Shown: in pieces, positions 1 to 7,669 of the stretch
Layout of the letters: each line of letters opens with the position of its first letter
Numbering within the stretch: the first letter of the stretch is position 1
DNA from: Campylobacterales bacterium
GTDB lineage: Bacteria; Campylobacterota; Campylobacteria; Campylobacterales; QNZT01
Reading direction: 5' to 3'
NCBI GenBank assembly: GCA_015662615.1
Contig: DQTU01000013.1
Coordinates: forward strand, 1-17,505
DNA length: 17,505 nt
Translations under genes and position numbers: made by a program
The notes under the pieces: model-generated
The model's input: only the letters and a program-made list of their open reading frames with translations
The model's database searches: none
Told to the model about the DNA's origin: nothing

Positions 1-81
1 ATAAACCATATCACCTACTACAATTGCTTGTGAATATGGACCGATTGCCGCTGGTGCTTTGTCTGTTGTAATTGTTTTCAT
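1..81 (-). CDS. ridA: RidA family deaminase, N-terminal 27 codons only (runs off the window)
   Basis: The reverse strand from 81 down to 1 reads as an open N-terminus of 27 residues, beginning MKTITTDKAPAAIGPYSQAI and continuing VVGDMVY. The PxAIGPYSQA stretch is the hallmark N-terminus of the RidA/YjgF/YER057c family, which hydrolyses reactive 2-iminobutanoate and 2-iminopropanoate made by PLP enzymes and acts in the cytosol as a trimer. An AAAGG ribosome-binding sequence lies 8 nt upstream of the ATG. The remaining ~100 residues lie outside the window, so catalytic residues cannot be checked. It is divergent from the outer-membrane protein gene at 186. Confidence 0.88.
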   Translation of the reverse strand, partial: MKTITTDKAPAAIGPYSQAIVVGDMVY

Positions 82-114
82 TTTGCTAAACCTTTCTATC
101 TTAGAGTTGGCAAA

Positions 115-120
115 ATTATA
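115..120 (-). promoter_or_regulatory. Candidate -10 box for ridA
   Basis: The minus strand reads TATAAT here, 33 nt upstream of the ridA ATG. That would give a leader of roughly 25-28 nt carrying the AAAGG ribosome-binding site. No clear -35 is visible, which is usual for sigma-70 promoters of Campylobacterota. Confidence 0.45.
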
Positions 121-152
121 ACGAATTAAATATTATTTTAATGTTATTATTA

Positions 153-158
153 TATAAT
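153..158 (+). promoter_or_regulatory. Candidate -10 box for the outer-membrane barrel gene
   Basis: TATAAT lies 27 nt upstream of the ATG at 186, followed by an AGGAG ribosome-binding site at 175-179 with a 6-nt spacer. The box is embedded in a 14-bp AT-only palindrome (147-160), which may be low-complexity chance rather than an operator. Confidence 0.45.
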
Positions 159-185
159 AAGGTTTTAAAGGAATAGGAGTTTACT

Positions 186-725
186 ATGAAAAAAATGATA
201 AGTGCCGCAGCAATATGCTTATCCATGCTCACGAATGTACAAGCAGAAAGTTATATTGATTATGTGAGTGTAGGTTTGGCGATACAAACTTTACAAGATT
301 CTAGCAATGAAGATTTAAGTCCACTTCTTAGTGATGAACGGGGTGTAGCAGTTGTTTTGACTGCAGGTAAAAATCTTTACGAAGATGTTGCACTTGAGTT
401 TGAAGGAAGTGCTAGTGTTACAAAACCTGAATGGAGTTTTAGTGACGGAAGAAGTGATGAAGTTGATTTTTGGTCTTTAGGACTTTATGGAGTTTATATA
501 TGGAACCTTAACAACCTGAGCATTAAGCCAAGAATTGGTTTAGTTTATGAAAATATAAAATCAACAATTGATGGACTTCCTCTTATTGATAAAGCTGATA
601 TGATAATAAGTGGTGGTATTGGATTGACTTATGAATTTAATCATAACTATGCAATTTACTCTAATTTTACAAAATTTGAAGACGATATAAACCATCTTAC
701 ATTCGGTGCAGAATACCGATTTTAA
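186..725 (+). CDS. Small outer-membrane beta-barrel protein
   Basis: The 179-residue product starts with a Sec signal peptide (KK, then a hydrophobic AAAICLSML core, with a likely cut after VQA at about residue 20). The remaining ~159 residues alternate polar and hydrophobic segments, separated by short turns, and end in the C-terminal aromatic signature EYRF. A terminal Phe is the BAM recognition signal. Size and pattern fit an 8-stranded barrel of the OmpW/OmpA-like or 'outer membrane protein beta-barrel domain' type. No peptidoglycan-binding OmpA domain is present. The start is supported by AGGAG six nucleotides upstream. It stands alone, divergent from ridA and convergent with galU. The specific function (adhesion, stress, small-solute passage) cannot be told from sequence. 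Confidence 0.8.
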   Translation: MKKMISAAAICLSMLTNVQAESYIDYVSVGLAIQTLQDSSNEDLSPLLSDERGVAVVLTAGKNLYEDVALEFEGSASVTKPEWSFSDGRSDEVDFWSLGLYGVYIWNLNNLSIKPRIGLVYENIKSTIDGLPLIDKADMIISGGIGLTYEFNHNYAIYSNFTKFEDDINHLTFGAEYRF

Positions 726-730
726 TCTCA

Positions 731-756
731 ATATTTGGGCTTTTTTGCCCAAATAT
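731..756. terminator. Hairpin between convergent genes, possible bidirectional terminator
   Basis: A perfect 10-bp stem (ATATTTGGGC / GCCCAAATAT) with a loop of six T lies 6 bp after the barrel gene stop and 16 bp before the galU stop on the other strand. Its place between convergent genes suggests transcription termination for both. No proper U-tract follows the stem on either strand, so it may act as a weak terminator or an mRNA 3'-end stabiliser. Confidence 0.55.
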
Positions 757-771
757 CTACACTAGTTTATT

Positions 772-1602
772 TTAACTTCCGCTTTTTTCTAAATCGTACA
801 AATAATTTGTCGCTTCAACATATCCGTCAACACTTCCGCAGTCAAATCTTTGTCCCTTAAATTTATAAGCTAAGACCATTCCATTTTTAGCCAAGCTCAT
901 CAAAGCATCGGTAATTTGAAGTTCTCCATTTTTACCAAGCTTTGTATTTTTAATCACATCAAAAATATCTGGTGTAAGTATATATCTACCGATAATAGCA
1001 AGATTTGAAGGAGCCTCTTTTGGTTCTGGTTTCTCTACCATGTTTGAAATCATATACACACCCTCTTCTATCTCTTTACCATCAATTACACCATACTTAT
1101 AAGTTTGATCTTCTGGGACTTCCATTATCGCTACGATTGAGCATTTATACTTTTCATAAAGCTTGACCATCTGCTCAAGAACTCCTGCACCTTCTTGGTT
1201 GATACACAGATCATCCGCCAAAACAACGGCAAAAGGCTCATCTCCGATAAGTGCATTTCCTTTTAAAATTGCATCACCCAAACCTTTCATCTCAATTTGT
1301 CGCGTGTAGGTAAAAGTACATTTTTTAATCAAACTTCGAATTTCTGTAAGAAGTGGCTCTTTTGAAGTATCTTTTATCTGATGCTCCAACTCATAAGAGA
1401 TATCAAAATGATCTTCAATCGCCCTTTTCCCACGCCCTGTGATAATCGCCATTGTATTCATGCCAGCTTCAACAGCCTCTTCGACACCGTACTGAATAAG
1501 TGGTTTTGTTAAAATTGGTAACATCTCTTTTGGCATCGCCTTGGTTACTGGTAAAAATCTCGTTCCGTAGCCTGCAGCTGGAAATAGGCATTTTTTAATC
1601 AT
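772..1602 (-). CDS. galU: UTP--glucose-1-phosphate uridylyltransferase
   Basis: It makes UDP-glucose from glucose 1-phosphate and UTP in the cytosol. The 276-residue protein opens with the nucleotidyltransferase signature FPAAGYGTRFLPVTKAMPKE (residues 7-26), which binds the UTP phosphates. It also carries the VVLADDL metal-binding segment and the GalU-type C-terminal FDCGSVDGYVEA. Length is normal for bacterial GalU. The ATG overlaps the stop of the upstream phosphorylase gene by 8 bp (ATGATTAA), with AAAGGA just upstream, so it is the last gene of the minus-strand operon. In this context it supplies the glucosyl donor for the GT81 synthase and can reload glucose 1-phosphate released by the phosphorylase. 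It may also serve LPS or capsule sugar synthesis. Confidence 0.95.
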   Translation of the reverse strand: MIKKCLFPAAGYGTRFLPVTKAMPKEMLPILTKPLIQYGVEEAVEAGMNTMAIITGRGKRAIEDHFDISYELEHQIKDTSKEPLLTEIRSLIKKCTFTYTRQIEMKGLGDAILKGNALIGDEPFAVVLADDLCINQEGAGVLEQMVKLYEKYKCSIVAIMEVPEDQTYKYGVIDGKEIEEGVYMISNMVEKPEPKEAPSNLAIIGRYILTPDIFDVIKNTKLGKNGELQITDALMSLAKNGMVLAYKFKGQRFDCGSVDGYVEATNYLYDLEKSGS

Positions 1603-3292
1603 TTTTTTCCTTTGTCTGTTTTATCCATATCACTTGATAGGGTTCTATCTCTATAGTTTTATCTACTATTTTTTCATTTTTAATAAGATCGTATGCTCCA
1701 TCACTCACAAAATCGGGAAGCATAAATATGAGTGCACTATCGGCAAAATTATGTATTGCTAAAATCTCCTCTTTTTTATCAGGGGAAACTCTTCTAATAC
1801 AAAAAAGCGAATCATCGAGATCTAAAAAAGAGAACTCTGAATAAGGGTTAAACGCTTTCTCACATTTTCGAATTGATAAAAAATGTTTAAAATTTTGGTA
1901 GATCATCTCACGAAGATCTCCAACTTCACTTAATGCTTCTGTTAAAATATCATAATTTAACTTTTCTCTATTTATAGATCTTAAAACTCCTGTCCGTTTT
2001 ACACCTTCAACATCACTCACAGAACCCACTAAAGAGTGAAAATAGACTCCAGGAACTCCAGGCATCGCCAAAGATACAGCTTGGCAAAGCATCATCTTTT
2101 TTACCCTTATTCTTCTATCTTCATTTGGATTAGAGATTATATCTATATAACTGGCATTTAATTCATAAGGAGTTTTTTGATTATCATTAGTTGAACGGTA
2201 CGAAACAAAACCACCATGATTCTCAACACTTTGCACTAGATCATTTAACGCTTCATCACTTATAAGCCCTGAAACAGGTCTCACACCACATCCATCATGG
2301 CTGGCTGTAAAGTTAAAAAAGCAAACTTTATCACTCGGGAGTCTTAGTGAACTTGCCCATTTTGTCATCGCTTTACAATCAGCTTTTAAAATAGAGTGTG
2401 CAACAAGCGGAGGAAGGGCAAAGTTATAAACCATCTGTGCTTCATCTTCCCCACTTCCAAAATAGGAGATATTCTCATCATGTGGTACATTGGTTTCTGT
2501 GATGATGATAACTTCTGGAGCAATTTTATGAATTACCTCTCGCATCAACTGTATCAACTCATGCGTTTGTGGAAGATGGATACAATTTGTCCCTATCTCT
2601 TTCCAGACAAATGCAATCGCATCAAGTCTTATCAAAGTTGCACCTTTTTGGATATAAAAAAGGAGTGCATCCAAAACAGCGATTAAGACTTTATAGTTTG
2701 CAAAATTGAGATCAACTTGGTCTTTGGAGAATGTAGTCCAAATATAACGAGTTTTCAACTCTTCATCTTCAAACTCATGGACAAGAGGAAGCGTTCGTGG
2801 ACGCACAACTTGTGAAAGGTCAACTGAAGGATCTACTTCTGTAAAAAAGTTTGCATATTTTTCATCATTTGCCAAAAAGCTTTTAAACCAAAAAGAGTAT
2901 TGTGAGATGTGGTTGATCACACCATCAAACATAAGTCTATAATTTTCTCTTAATGACTCAATATCTTTCCACGAACCCATGCGAGGAGAAACATCTTTAT
3001 AATCAATGACCGAAAATCCATCATCAGATGAGTAGGGATAAAAAGGCAAGATATGCACCGTATTGATAATCCCTTTGATATATTGGTCTAAAAAATGTTT
3101 CAGCGTTACCAAGGGTTCTTCACTAGGTTTTACAACTTGGTCTCCGTAAGTGATCAAGATAACATCTTTCTCACTCATTTCATAAGGAGATGATTTTATA
3201 AGGGCTTTATATCTCTCTTCTAACTTTTTAATCTTCTCTAGTGCACTTTTAGAATCTTCTTTGTCATAAAGCCTCTCTAATCTCTCAATCAT
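1595..3292 (-). CDS. GH13_18 sugar phosphorylase, probably glucosylglycerate phosphorylase
   Basis: The 565-residue protein is a sucrose-phosphorylase-like member of GH13 subfamily 18. Retaining catalytic residues are visible: nucleophile D224 in LIRLDAIAF, acid/base E266 in IITETNVPH, and transition-state Asp D333 in FTASHDG. The N-terminal LPFYPYSSDDGFSV (82-95) is typical of the subfamily. Classical sucrose phosphorylases are about 490-505 residues. This one has the longer N-terminus and total length of characterised glucosylglycerate phosphorylases (E. coli YcjM type). These convert glucosylglycerate + Pi to glucose 1-phosphate + D-glycerate. Its neighbours, a GpgS-like synthase, a phosphatase and a glycerate kinase, fit that substrate far better than sucrose. 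The reading frame is open to 3409, but the ATG at 3292 is chosen because the 39-residue extension lies wholly inside the upstream gene and is not GH13-like. The chosen start gives an 8-bp overlap (ATGATTGA). Specificity is inferred. Confidence 0.85.
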   Translation of the reverse strand: MIERLERLYDKEDSKSALEKIKKLEERYKALIKSSPYEMSEKDVILITYGDQVVKPSEEPLVTLKHFLDQYIKGIINTVHILPFYPYSSDDGFSVIDYKDVSPRMGSWKDIESLRENYRLMFDGVINHISQYSFWFKSFLANDEKYANFFTEVDPSVDLSQVVRPRTLPLVHEFEDEELKTRYIWTTFSKDQVDLNFANYKVLIAVLDALLFYIQKGATLIRLDAIAFVWKEIGTNCIHLPQTHELIQLMREVIHKIAPEVIIITETNVPHDENISYFGSGEDEAQMVYNFALPPLVAHSILKADCKAMTKWASSLRLPSDKVCFFNFTASHDGCGVRPVSGLISDEALNDLVQSVENHGGFVSYRSTNDNQKTPYELNASYIDIISNPNEDRRIRVKKMMLCQAVSLAMPGVPGVYFHSLVGSVSDVEGVKRTGVLRSINREKLNYDILTEALSEVGDLREMIYQNFKHFLSIRKCEKAFNPYSEFSFLDLDDSLFCIRRVSPDKKEEILAIHNFADSALIFMLPDFVSDGAYDLIKNEKIVDKTIEIEPYQVIWIKQTKEKND

Positions 3293-4496
3293 TTTTATCC
3301 AACATAACAGCTTCTTTAAACTGATAAGTAAAATTTGGAAGAACAGAGCGAACTGCCGTCCAAGCTGAAAGTGCAGGAACACCCATCGGGTCTTCGTTGA
3401 AATCTTCATTTGCTAAACCCAAGGAGTCTGTAAACTCAACAATAGCAGCAATCTCTTTTTGTCTATCATAGACTAAACCATTTACTTCTGAAATAGAGCT
3501 GTATTGCGTTATCGCATGACGAGACTCTTCAAAGTAAGTTGCAAGCAAAGATTTAAACTTTGAGTTTGAAAAAACCACACCAGTTTGTGACATGATACGA
3601 AAGATCGTCTCTGCGATCTCTTTGGTCATCTTAGAGACACCACCAGCCGCCTCATTTCCTAAATCTTGATGTTTATGCTCGTAGGTTTCCATGATTTCTG
3701 ATTGACAGATCCGTTTTTTTGAGGTGTTGTGATACACTTCACTAAGCGTTGAAACTTCAAGCCCCCATGTTGGAGAGATTCTAATACCCCTAGCCAAACT
3801 TCTCACAAATGCAAACTCACCCGAAAGTGCATACCGAAAACTTCCCATATAATCCAAATATCGACTCTTACCAAATACTTTTTCAAGCGACTTAAGTAAC
3901 GGCGTATAAAATAGTCTTGTAGCCCGCCCATGAAGCTTATCGGTAACTCTAGAATAATACCCCTTGTTAAACTCAAAATCAAAAGCAGGATGGACTATCG
4001 GATAAAAAAGCCGTGCAGGAATTTCACGACTGTAATTGACAATATCACAGTCATGTAATGCCATAGCGTAAGCATGTTCATCGGAGAGAACATACCCTAT
4101 CATCATCCAAACATTCAGCCCTTTTCCTCGAATATCTGTACTTTGAAAACCCGCCTCTTTTAGCTCATTTTTCAAAGCCATAACCCTTGGTCCATCATTC
4201 CAAATTACATCTACAGGTGTGGGAAGAGAGGACATAAGATTTTTTACATATTTAAATTGCTCCTCATTCGCACCGTCAAGTCCTAAAACAATTCGATAAA
4301 GGTAATTGACTTTTTTAAGCTCTTCAACAATTCCTTTCATCGCTGGCGTTTCAAATTCACTATAAAGAGCGGGCAATATAAGTACCATATTTCTACGCTT
4401 TGAAAGTTTTAAAAGTGCCTCTTCCATATCTTCAATACTTCGACTTCCAAGTCTTGGTATCGTTGTTATCACACCATTTTGAAAAAAATCAGACAT
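3285..4496 (-). CDS. gpgS: Glucosyl-3-phosphoglycerate synthase, GT81 family
   Basis: The cytosolic, metal-dependent enzyme transfers glucose from UDP-glucose to 3-phosphoglycerate. The 403-residue sequence shows the GT-A fold features of GT81. These are the nucleotide-binding N-terminal strand (MVLILPALYSE, 37-47), GKGLNVW (124-130), the DxD metal motif as HDCD (148-151), the acceptor-site region RVTDKLHGRATRLFYTPLL (183-201), WGLEV (244-248), and a late His-rich segment YEHKHQ (272-277) that matches the metal-ligand His of known GpgS. Length is slightly above the mycobacterial enzyme. It overlaps the glycerate kinase stop by 8 bp (ATGTCTGA) and runs into the phosphorylase by another 8-bp overlap. 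A bifunctional or mannosyl-specific alternative is less likely because mannosyl-3-phosphoglycerate synthase is a different family (GT55), and no GDP-mannose gene is nearby. The donor could in principle be GDP- or ADP-glucose. Confidence 0.88.
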   Translation of the reverse strand: MSDFFQNGVITTIPRLGSRSIEDMEEALLKLSKRRNMVLILPALYSEFETPAMKGIVEELKKVNYLYRIVLGLDGANEEQFKYVKNLMSSLPTPVDVIWNDGPRVMALKNELKEAGFQSTDIRGKGLNVWMMIGYVLSDEHAYAMALHDCDIVNYSREIPARLFYPIVHPAFDFEFNKGYYSRVTDKLHGRATRLFYTPLLKSLEKVFGKSRYLDYMGSFRYALSGEFAFVRSLARGIRISPTWGLEVSTLSEVYHNTSKKRICQSEIMETYEHKHQDLGNEAAGGVSKMTKEIAETIFRIMSQTGVVFSNSKFKSLLATYFEESRHAITQYSSISEVNGLVYDRQKEIAAIVEFTDSLGLANEDFNEDPMGVPALSAWTAVRSVLPNFTYQFKEAVMLDKND

Positions 4497-5682
4497 CTCT
4501 TTTTCCCTTTATTATTATCATAATATCCATGACATTTGTTCCTGTTGCTCCGGTAACCAAAAGATTACCGCCTCGCTTTAGATAATGAAATGAATCATTG
4601 TTCTGCAAATATTCATCTATATCGTTATGATAAGAACTACTATCTACAACTCCACCTGCCGCAGCACTATTTCCATCAATTCCATCGCTACCCGCACTTA
4701 AAAATGTGATATTGGACATATTTTCAATGCGTTTTAAAACATGAAGGCAAAGCTCTTGATTTCTACCGCCTTTACCATTACCCATCACATCAACCGTACA
4801 CTCTCCTCCAAAAAGAAGAACCTCAAAATCACTCTCTAAAACACTGTCAACAATCTCATCAGCAACTATTTTAACATCTCCTTGTAACGAATCGGTTACA
4901 ATTTCACATGAGTATCCAAGGTTTACGGCATGTTCTTTTGCTGATTGTAATGCTATCTTATTACTAGCAGTTATCAGATGCTCGATATTTTCCGCTGGTT
5001 CTTTTGGACTCTCATGACATGCATATGGTATTTTATCAGATAACCCATATTGATGCAAAACCCTTTGAAAATCTTCACATGTTGAGCTGTCAAAATAAAG
5101 CGGAGCAGACCCAATAGCTTCCAAATCATCGCCAATCACATCACTGATGACTAGAACAATCCCTTTTGCTTCTGTTTCTCGTCCTAAACGCCCACCTTTT
5201 ATCTGTGAGAGATGTTTACGAATGATATTAACCTCATCGATAGGTACACCATTTTGAAGCAGTAAATTAGTTGTTTCCATCAAATCTTCAAGACTTACTC
5301 CAACAGAAGGCAACTCTATCAAAGCTGAACTTCCCCCTGAAAGCAGATAGATAAAAAGTGCATCCTCTTTCAAAGCTCTGAATTTCTCAATCATAATTTT
5401 TGCAGCTTCTAAACTTTTTTGTGAGGGAATAGGATGTGAACTCTCAAAAACCTCAACCCTCTGTAAACTATTATCACTATAAGGAGAAACAACAAAACCA
5501 TCAATGATATTTTCGCCAAAAAGCTTTTCCATCGCTTTTGCCATCTCAACAGCTGCTTTTCCAGAACCAAAGAGATGGATTTTATGGTGTGTTAAAGTTT
5601 TTAAATAGGTACTATTTTTAATAATATTATTTGGCATAACTGCCTCTATTGCAGCATTAAAAATTACTTCAATATCACTCAT
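4489..5682 (-). CDS. Glycerate kinase, MOFRL/GckA (type II) family
   Basis: The 397-residue protein has the two-domain architecture of type II glycerate kinases. The N-terminal DUF4147 domain has HLFGSGKAA (36-44), HPIPSQKS (83-90), LLSGGSSAL (113-121), the NIIRKHLSQIKGGRL helix (152-166) and ISDVIGDDLEAIGSAP (179-194). The C-terminal MOFRL domain has FGGECTV...GNGKGGRNQE and SAGSDGIDGNSAAAGG. Family members phosphorylate D-glycerate with ATP, usually at C2 to give 2-phosphoglycerate. That would return the glycerate released by the neighbouring phosphorylase to lower glycolysis. It overlaps the phosphatase gene by ATGA and the synthase gene by 8 bp. Hydroxypyruvate-reductase (ttuD) annotation, common for this family, is probably a misnomer here. 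Position specificity (2-PG or 3-PG) cannot be read from the sequence. Confidence 0.9.
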   Translation of the reverse strand: MSDIEVIFNAAIEAVMPNNIIKNSTYLKTLTHHKIHLFGSGKAAVEMAKAMEKLFGENIIDGFVVSPYSDNSLQRVEVFESSHPIPSQKSLEAAKIMIEKFRALKEDALFIYLLSGGSSALIELPSVGVSLEDLMETTNLLLQNGVPIDEVNIIRKHLSQIKGGRLGRETEAKGIVLVISDVIGDDLEAIGSAPLYFDSSTCEDFQRVLHQYGLSDKIPYACHESPKEPAENIEHLITASNKIALQSAKEHAVNLGYSCEIVTDSLQGDVKIVADEIVDSVLESDFEVLLFGGECTVDVMGNGKGGRNQELCLHVLKRIENMSNITFLSAGSDGIDGNSAAAGGVVDSSSYHNDIDEYLQNNDSFHYLKRGGNLLVTGATGTNVMDIMIIIKGKRDV

Positions 5683-6422
5683 AAAAGTATCTTGTTTAAC
5701 GCTTCATGCCAACCTAAACTTCCTTTAAATGGAGCTTTGATAAGATTTTCAAGCTCAAAATCTATATATCCTCCCTCATGGTGAGGAATTAACACAGGAA
5801 TATCTACAACTTTTAACATGGCAACATCATTATAATTATCTCCTAAACCTATAGAAACTCTACCTTTGTAATGTTGTAAAGCAGACTGTACAGCCAAACC
5901 TTTATCTTGGTTTATCCCCACACAGTGATAAAAACGACCCCCTTTTAAAATCTTCATGCCATGACGCTCAGCTTCTATTTCAAGCTCAGTTAGTCTTCGC
6001 TCATCATGGATTAAAAAAGGTTCTGAAAAATCTCTATTTTGTGCACATTGGGCTTGGGAATAGGTGAAAAGCGTATACTCCATGATATCCGATATTTTCA
6101 TATTTGAAAAAGATAAGATCTGAAATTCCTCAACTTTGCTGTCCATAAACTCTTTAATCTGATGATGTTGAAGTCCCAACTGCTCTATTGTGCCGTCAGG
6201 ATAATAGATAGCCGCACCATTTTCCACGATAAAAGGTGCTTTTATATCCATCTGAGATTGTAGTATTTCACACTCATTTTTAGTTTTACTTGTGGTGAAA
6301 ATAAGCGGTATATTATTTTCTTTGATATACGCTAAAGTAGGTTTTGCTTCGTCAAAACTGTAATCTTCATGCTTTAACAAAGAGCCGTCAAGGTCGGTGA
6401 AGATCACATATTTTTGATTCAA
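5679..6422 (-). CDS. HAD-IIB phosphatase, mannosyl/glucosyl-3-phosphoglycerate phosphatase family
   Basis: The 247-residue HAD hydrolase has motif I DLDGS (D10 nucleophile, D12 acid/base), TTSKTKNE (43-50, motif II), ENGA (67-70), the FSEPF segment (132-136) characteristic of mannosyl-3-phosphoglycerate phosphatases, K174 (motif III) and GDNYND (194-199, motif IV). Length matches MpgP (about 245-275). Known MpgP-family enzymes dephosphorylate mannosyl- and, in some species, glucosyl-3-phosphoglycerate. With a GT81 synthase two genes downstream, the inferred substrate is glucosyl-3-phosphoglycerate, releasing glucosylglycerate (GpgP role). It is bounded by 4-bp ATGA overlaps with pgi and with the glycerate kinase gene. 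The actinobacterial GpgP belongs to the unrelated histidine-phosphatase family, so this is the MpgP-like solution. Confidence 0.86.
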   Translation of the reverse strand: MNQKYVIFTDLDGSLLKHEDYSFDEAKPTLAYIKENNIPLIFTTSKTKNECEILQSQMDIKAPFIVENGAAIYYPDGTIEQLGLQHHQIKEFMDSKVEEFQILSFSNMKISDIMEYTLFTYSQAQCAQNRDFSEPFLIHDERRLTELEIEAERHGMKILKGGRFYHCVGINQDKGLAVQSALQHYKGRVSIGLGDNYNDVAMLKVVDIPVLIPHHEGGYIDFELENLIKAPFKGSLGWHEALNKILL

Positions 6423-7669
6423 GCTTCAAACTTCTTTTTAAGGATTACCTTTCCAAGTTCCACGCCTGGTTGGTCATAAGTATTTACACGAAGAAGATTC
6501 CCTACAAGTGATGTCAATAACTCATAATAGAAGATCATATAACCCGCACTTTTCTCATCCAATTTCTCAATCTCTATCGTATCTACTGAAATATTTTGAT
6601 CGATAATACTCTGCATCGTAGCATCACATTGCGCGTTGATAAGTTCTGTAAATGAGTGGTTATTGATAAAGTCATTTTTTTCAAGATAAGGCAGTGAAAT
6701 ATCAGGGATGAGTATATCATTTTCAAACTTTTTAACTTTGATCATCGTAACACTCTTATCCCCTGCCCCTTCAATGATAAGTTGCAAAAAGGAGTGTTGG
6801 TCAACTGAACCGATAATTCCAATCGGCGTTAATCCTACTTTTGTACCATCGATATTCACTTTTCCAAGACTCTCGCCCCAAAGCTGAACATACCAATCAT
6901 TAAAGTATTTAAACGCAGTTGAGTATGAAAACAGTACATTGATAGGAATCTCTTCAGCTTTTGTCGCATAAAAATATGCTTTTTTACAAAGTGTATCTTC
7001 ATTCCTTGCAAAAAACGACTCTTTTAACACCCCAGCACCCTCCATTAACTTTGCAATATCATATCCCAAGATATGAAGCGGTAAAAGCCCAACAGCAGTA
7101 AAAACTGAAAATCTTCCACCCACATTTAGAGGTATATAAAATCGCTTCACTCCAAAATCTTCACCAAATTTATCTAATGGCGAATTCTCATCCGTAATAA
7201 ACACAAAATGCTCTTTAAAAGCATCACTCTCTAATGAAATATTAAAAGTCAGCAAAATAAACTTTAGATGGGAAGTCGTCTCGATAGTCCCACCAGATTT
7301 TGAAATCACTATAAAAAAAGTCTCTTCAAAGATAAGGTTTTTAAAATTTTGAACAATTTCATTGGGGTCAACATTTTCAAAATAGAGTAGATTTATATCA
7401 TTTCTATTGTCACCATGTTCGAGCAATGCATCAATCGCTTTTGTTCCCAAAGAGGAACCACCAATCCCAAGAACGGCGATATTTTTAATCCCTCTTTTCT
7501 CAAAATCATACTCCGCACAAAATGCTTTTATATTTTCCACATCATTGACCTCTGGCAGATCATAATAACCAACATTTCCCCCACTAGCCTCTTGCAATAG
7601 TGCATCATAAAGCCCGTTTATATCATCTTCATGCGTTTGGTCTTCAAATAAGAGCTTACTTTCTATCAT
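6419..7669 (-). CDS. pgi: Glucose-6-phosphate isomerase
   Basis: It interconverts fructose 6-phosphate and glucose 6-phosphate in the cytosol. The 416-residue protein is the short bacterial form (E. coli Pgi is about 549). It shows VLGIGGSSLGTKAI (66-79), the phosphate-binding SKSGGT (123-128), NVGGRFSVFTAVGLLPL (182-198, the first family signature), WGESLGK (264-270), SVDQHSFLQL (288-297) and the C-terminal PGVELGK signature with the active-site Lys. It overlaps dapE upstream and the phosphatase downstream by ATGA. In an organism likely to run gluconeogenesis from fixed carbon, it feeds hexose phosphate toward glucose 6-phosphate. The phosphoglucomutase needed to reach glucose 1-phosphate for GalU is not in this window. 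Confidence 0.95.
   Translation of the reverse strand: MIESKLLFEDQTHEDDINGLYDALLQEASGGNVGYYDLPEVNDVENIKAFCAEYDFEKRGIKNIAVLGIGGSSLGTKAIDALLEHGDNRNDINLLYFENVDPNEIVQNFKNLIFEETFFIVISKSGGTIETTSHLKFILLTFNISLESDAFKEHFVFITDENSPLDKFGEDFGVKRFYIPLNVGGRFSVFTAVGLLPLHILGYDIAKLMEGAGVLKESFFARNEDTLCKKAYFYATKAEEIPINVLFSYSTAFKYFNDWYVQLWGESLGKVNIDGTKVGLTPIGIIGSVDQHSFLQLIIEGAGDKSVTMIKVKKFENDILIPDISLPYLEKNDFINNHSFTELINAQCDATMQSIIDQNISVDTIEIEKLDEKSAGYMIFYYELLTSLVGNLLRVNTYDQPGVELGKVILKKKFEA

Noticed and set aside
147..160. 14-bp palindrome TTATTATATAATAA as an operator
   Set aside because: It consists only of A and T in an AT-rich promoter, so it is easily explained by chance around a -10 box.
561..752. 63-codon minus-strand frame overlapping the outer-membrane barrel gene
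   Set aside because: It is antisense to a convincing coding gene and starts within the terminator-like hairpin.
2396..2686. 96-codon plus-strand frame opposite the GH13_18 gene
   Set aside because: Cysteine- and tryptophan-rich random-looking translation antisense to the catalytic domain; no start signals.
3293..3409. 39-codon N-terminal extension of the GH13_18 phosphorylase frame
   Set aside because: It lies entirely inside the GT81 gene, is unlike GH13 N-termini, and the ATG at 3292 gives the same 8-bp overlap seen at neighbouring junctions.
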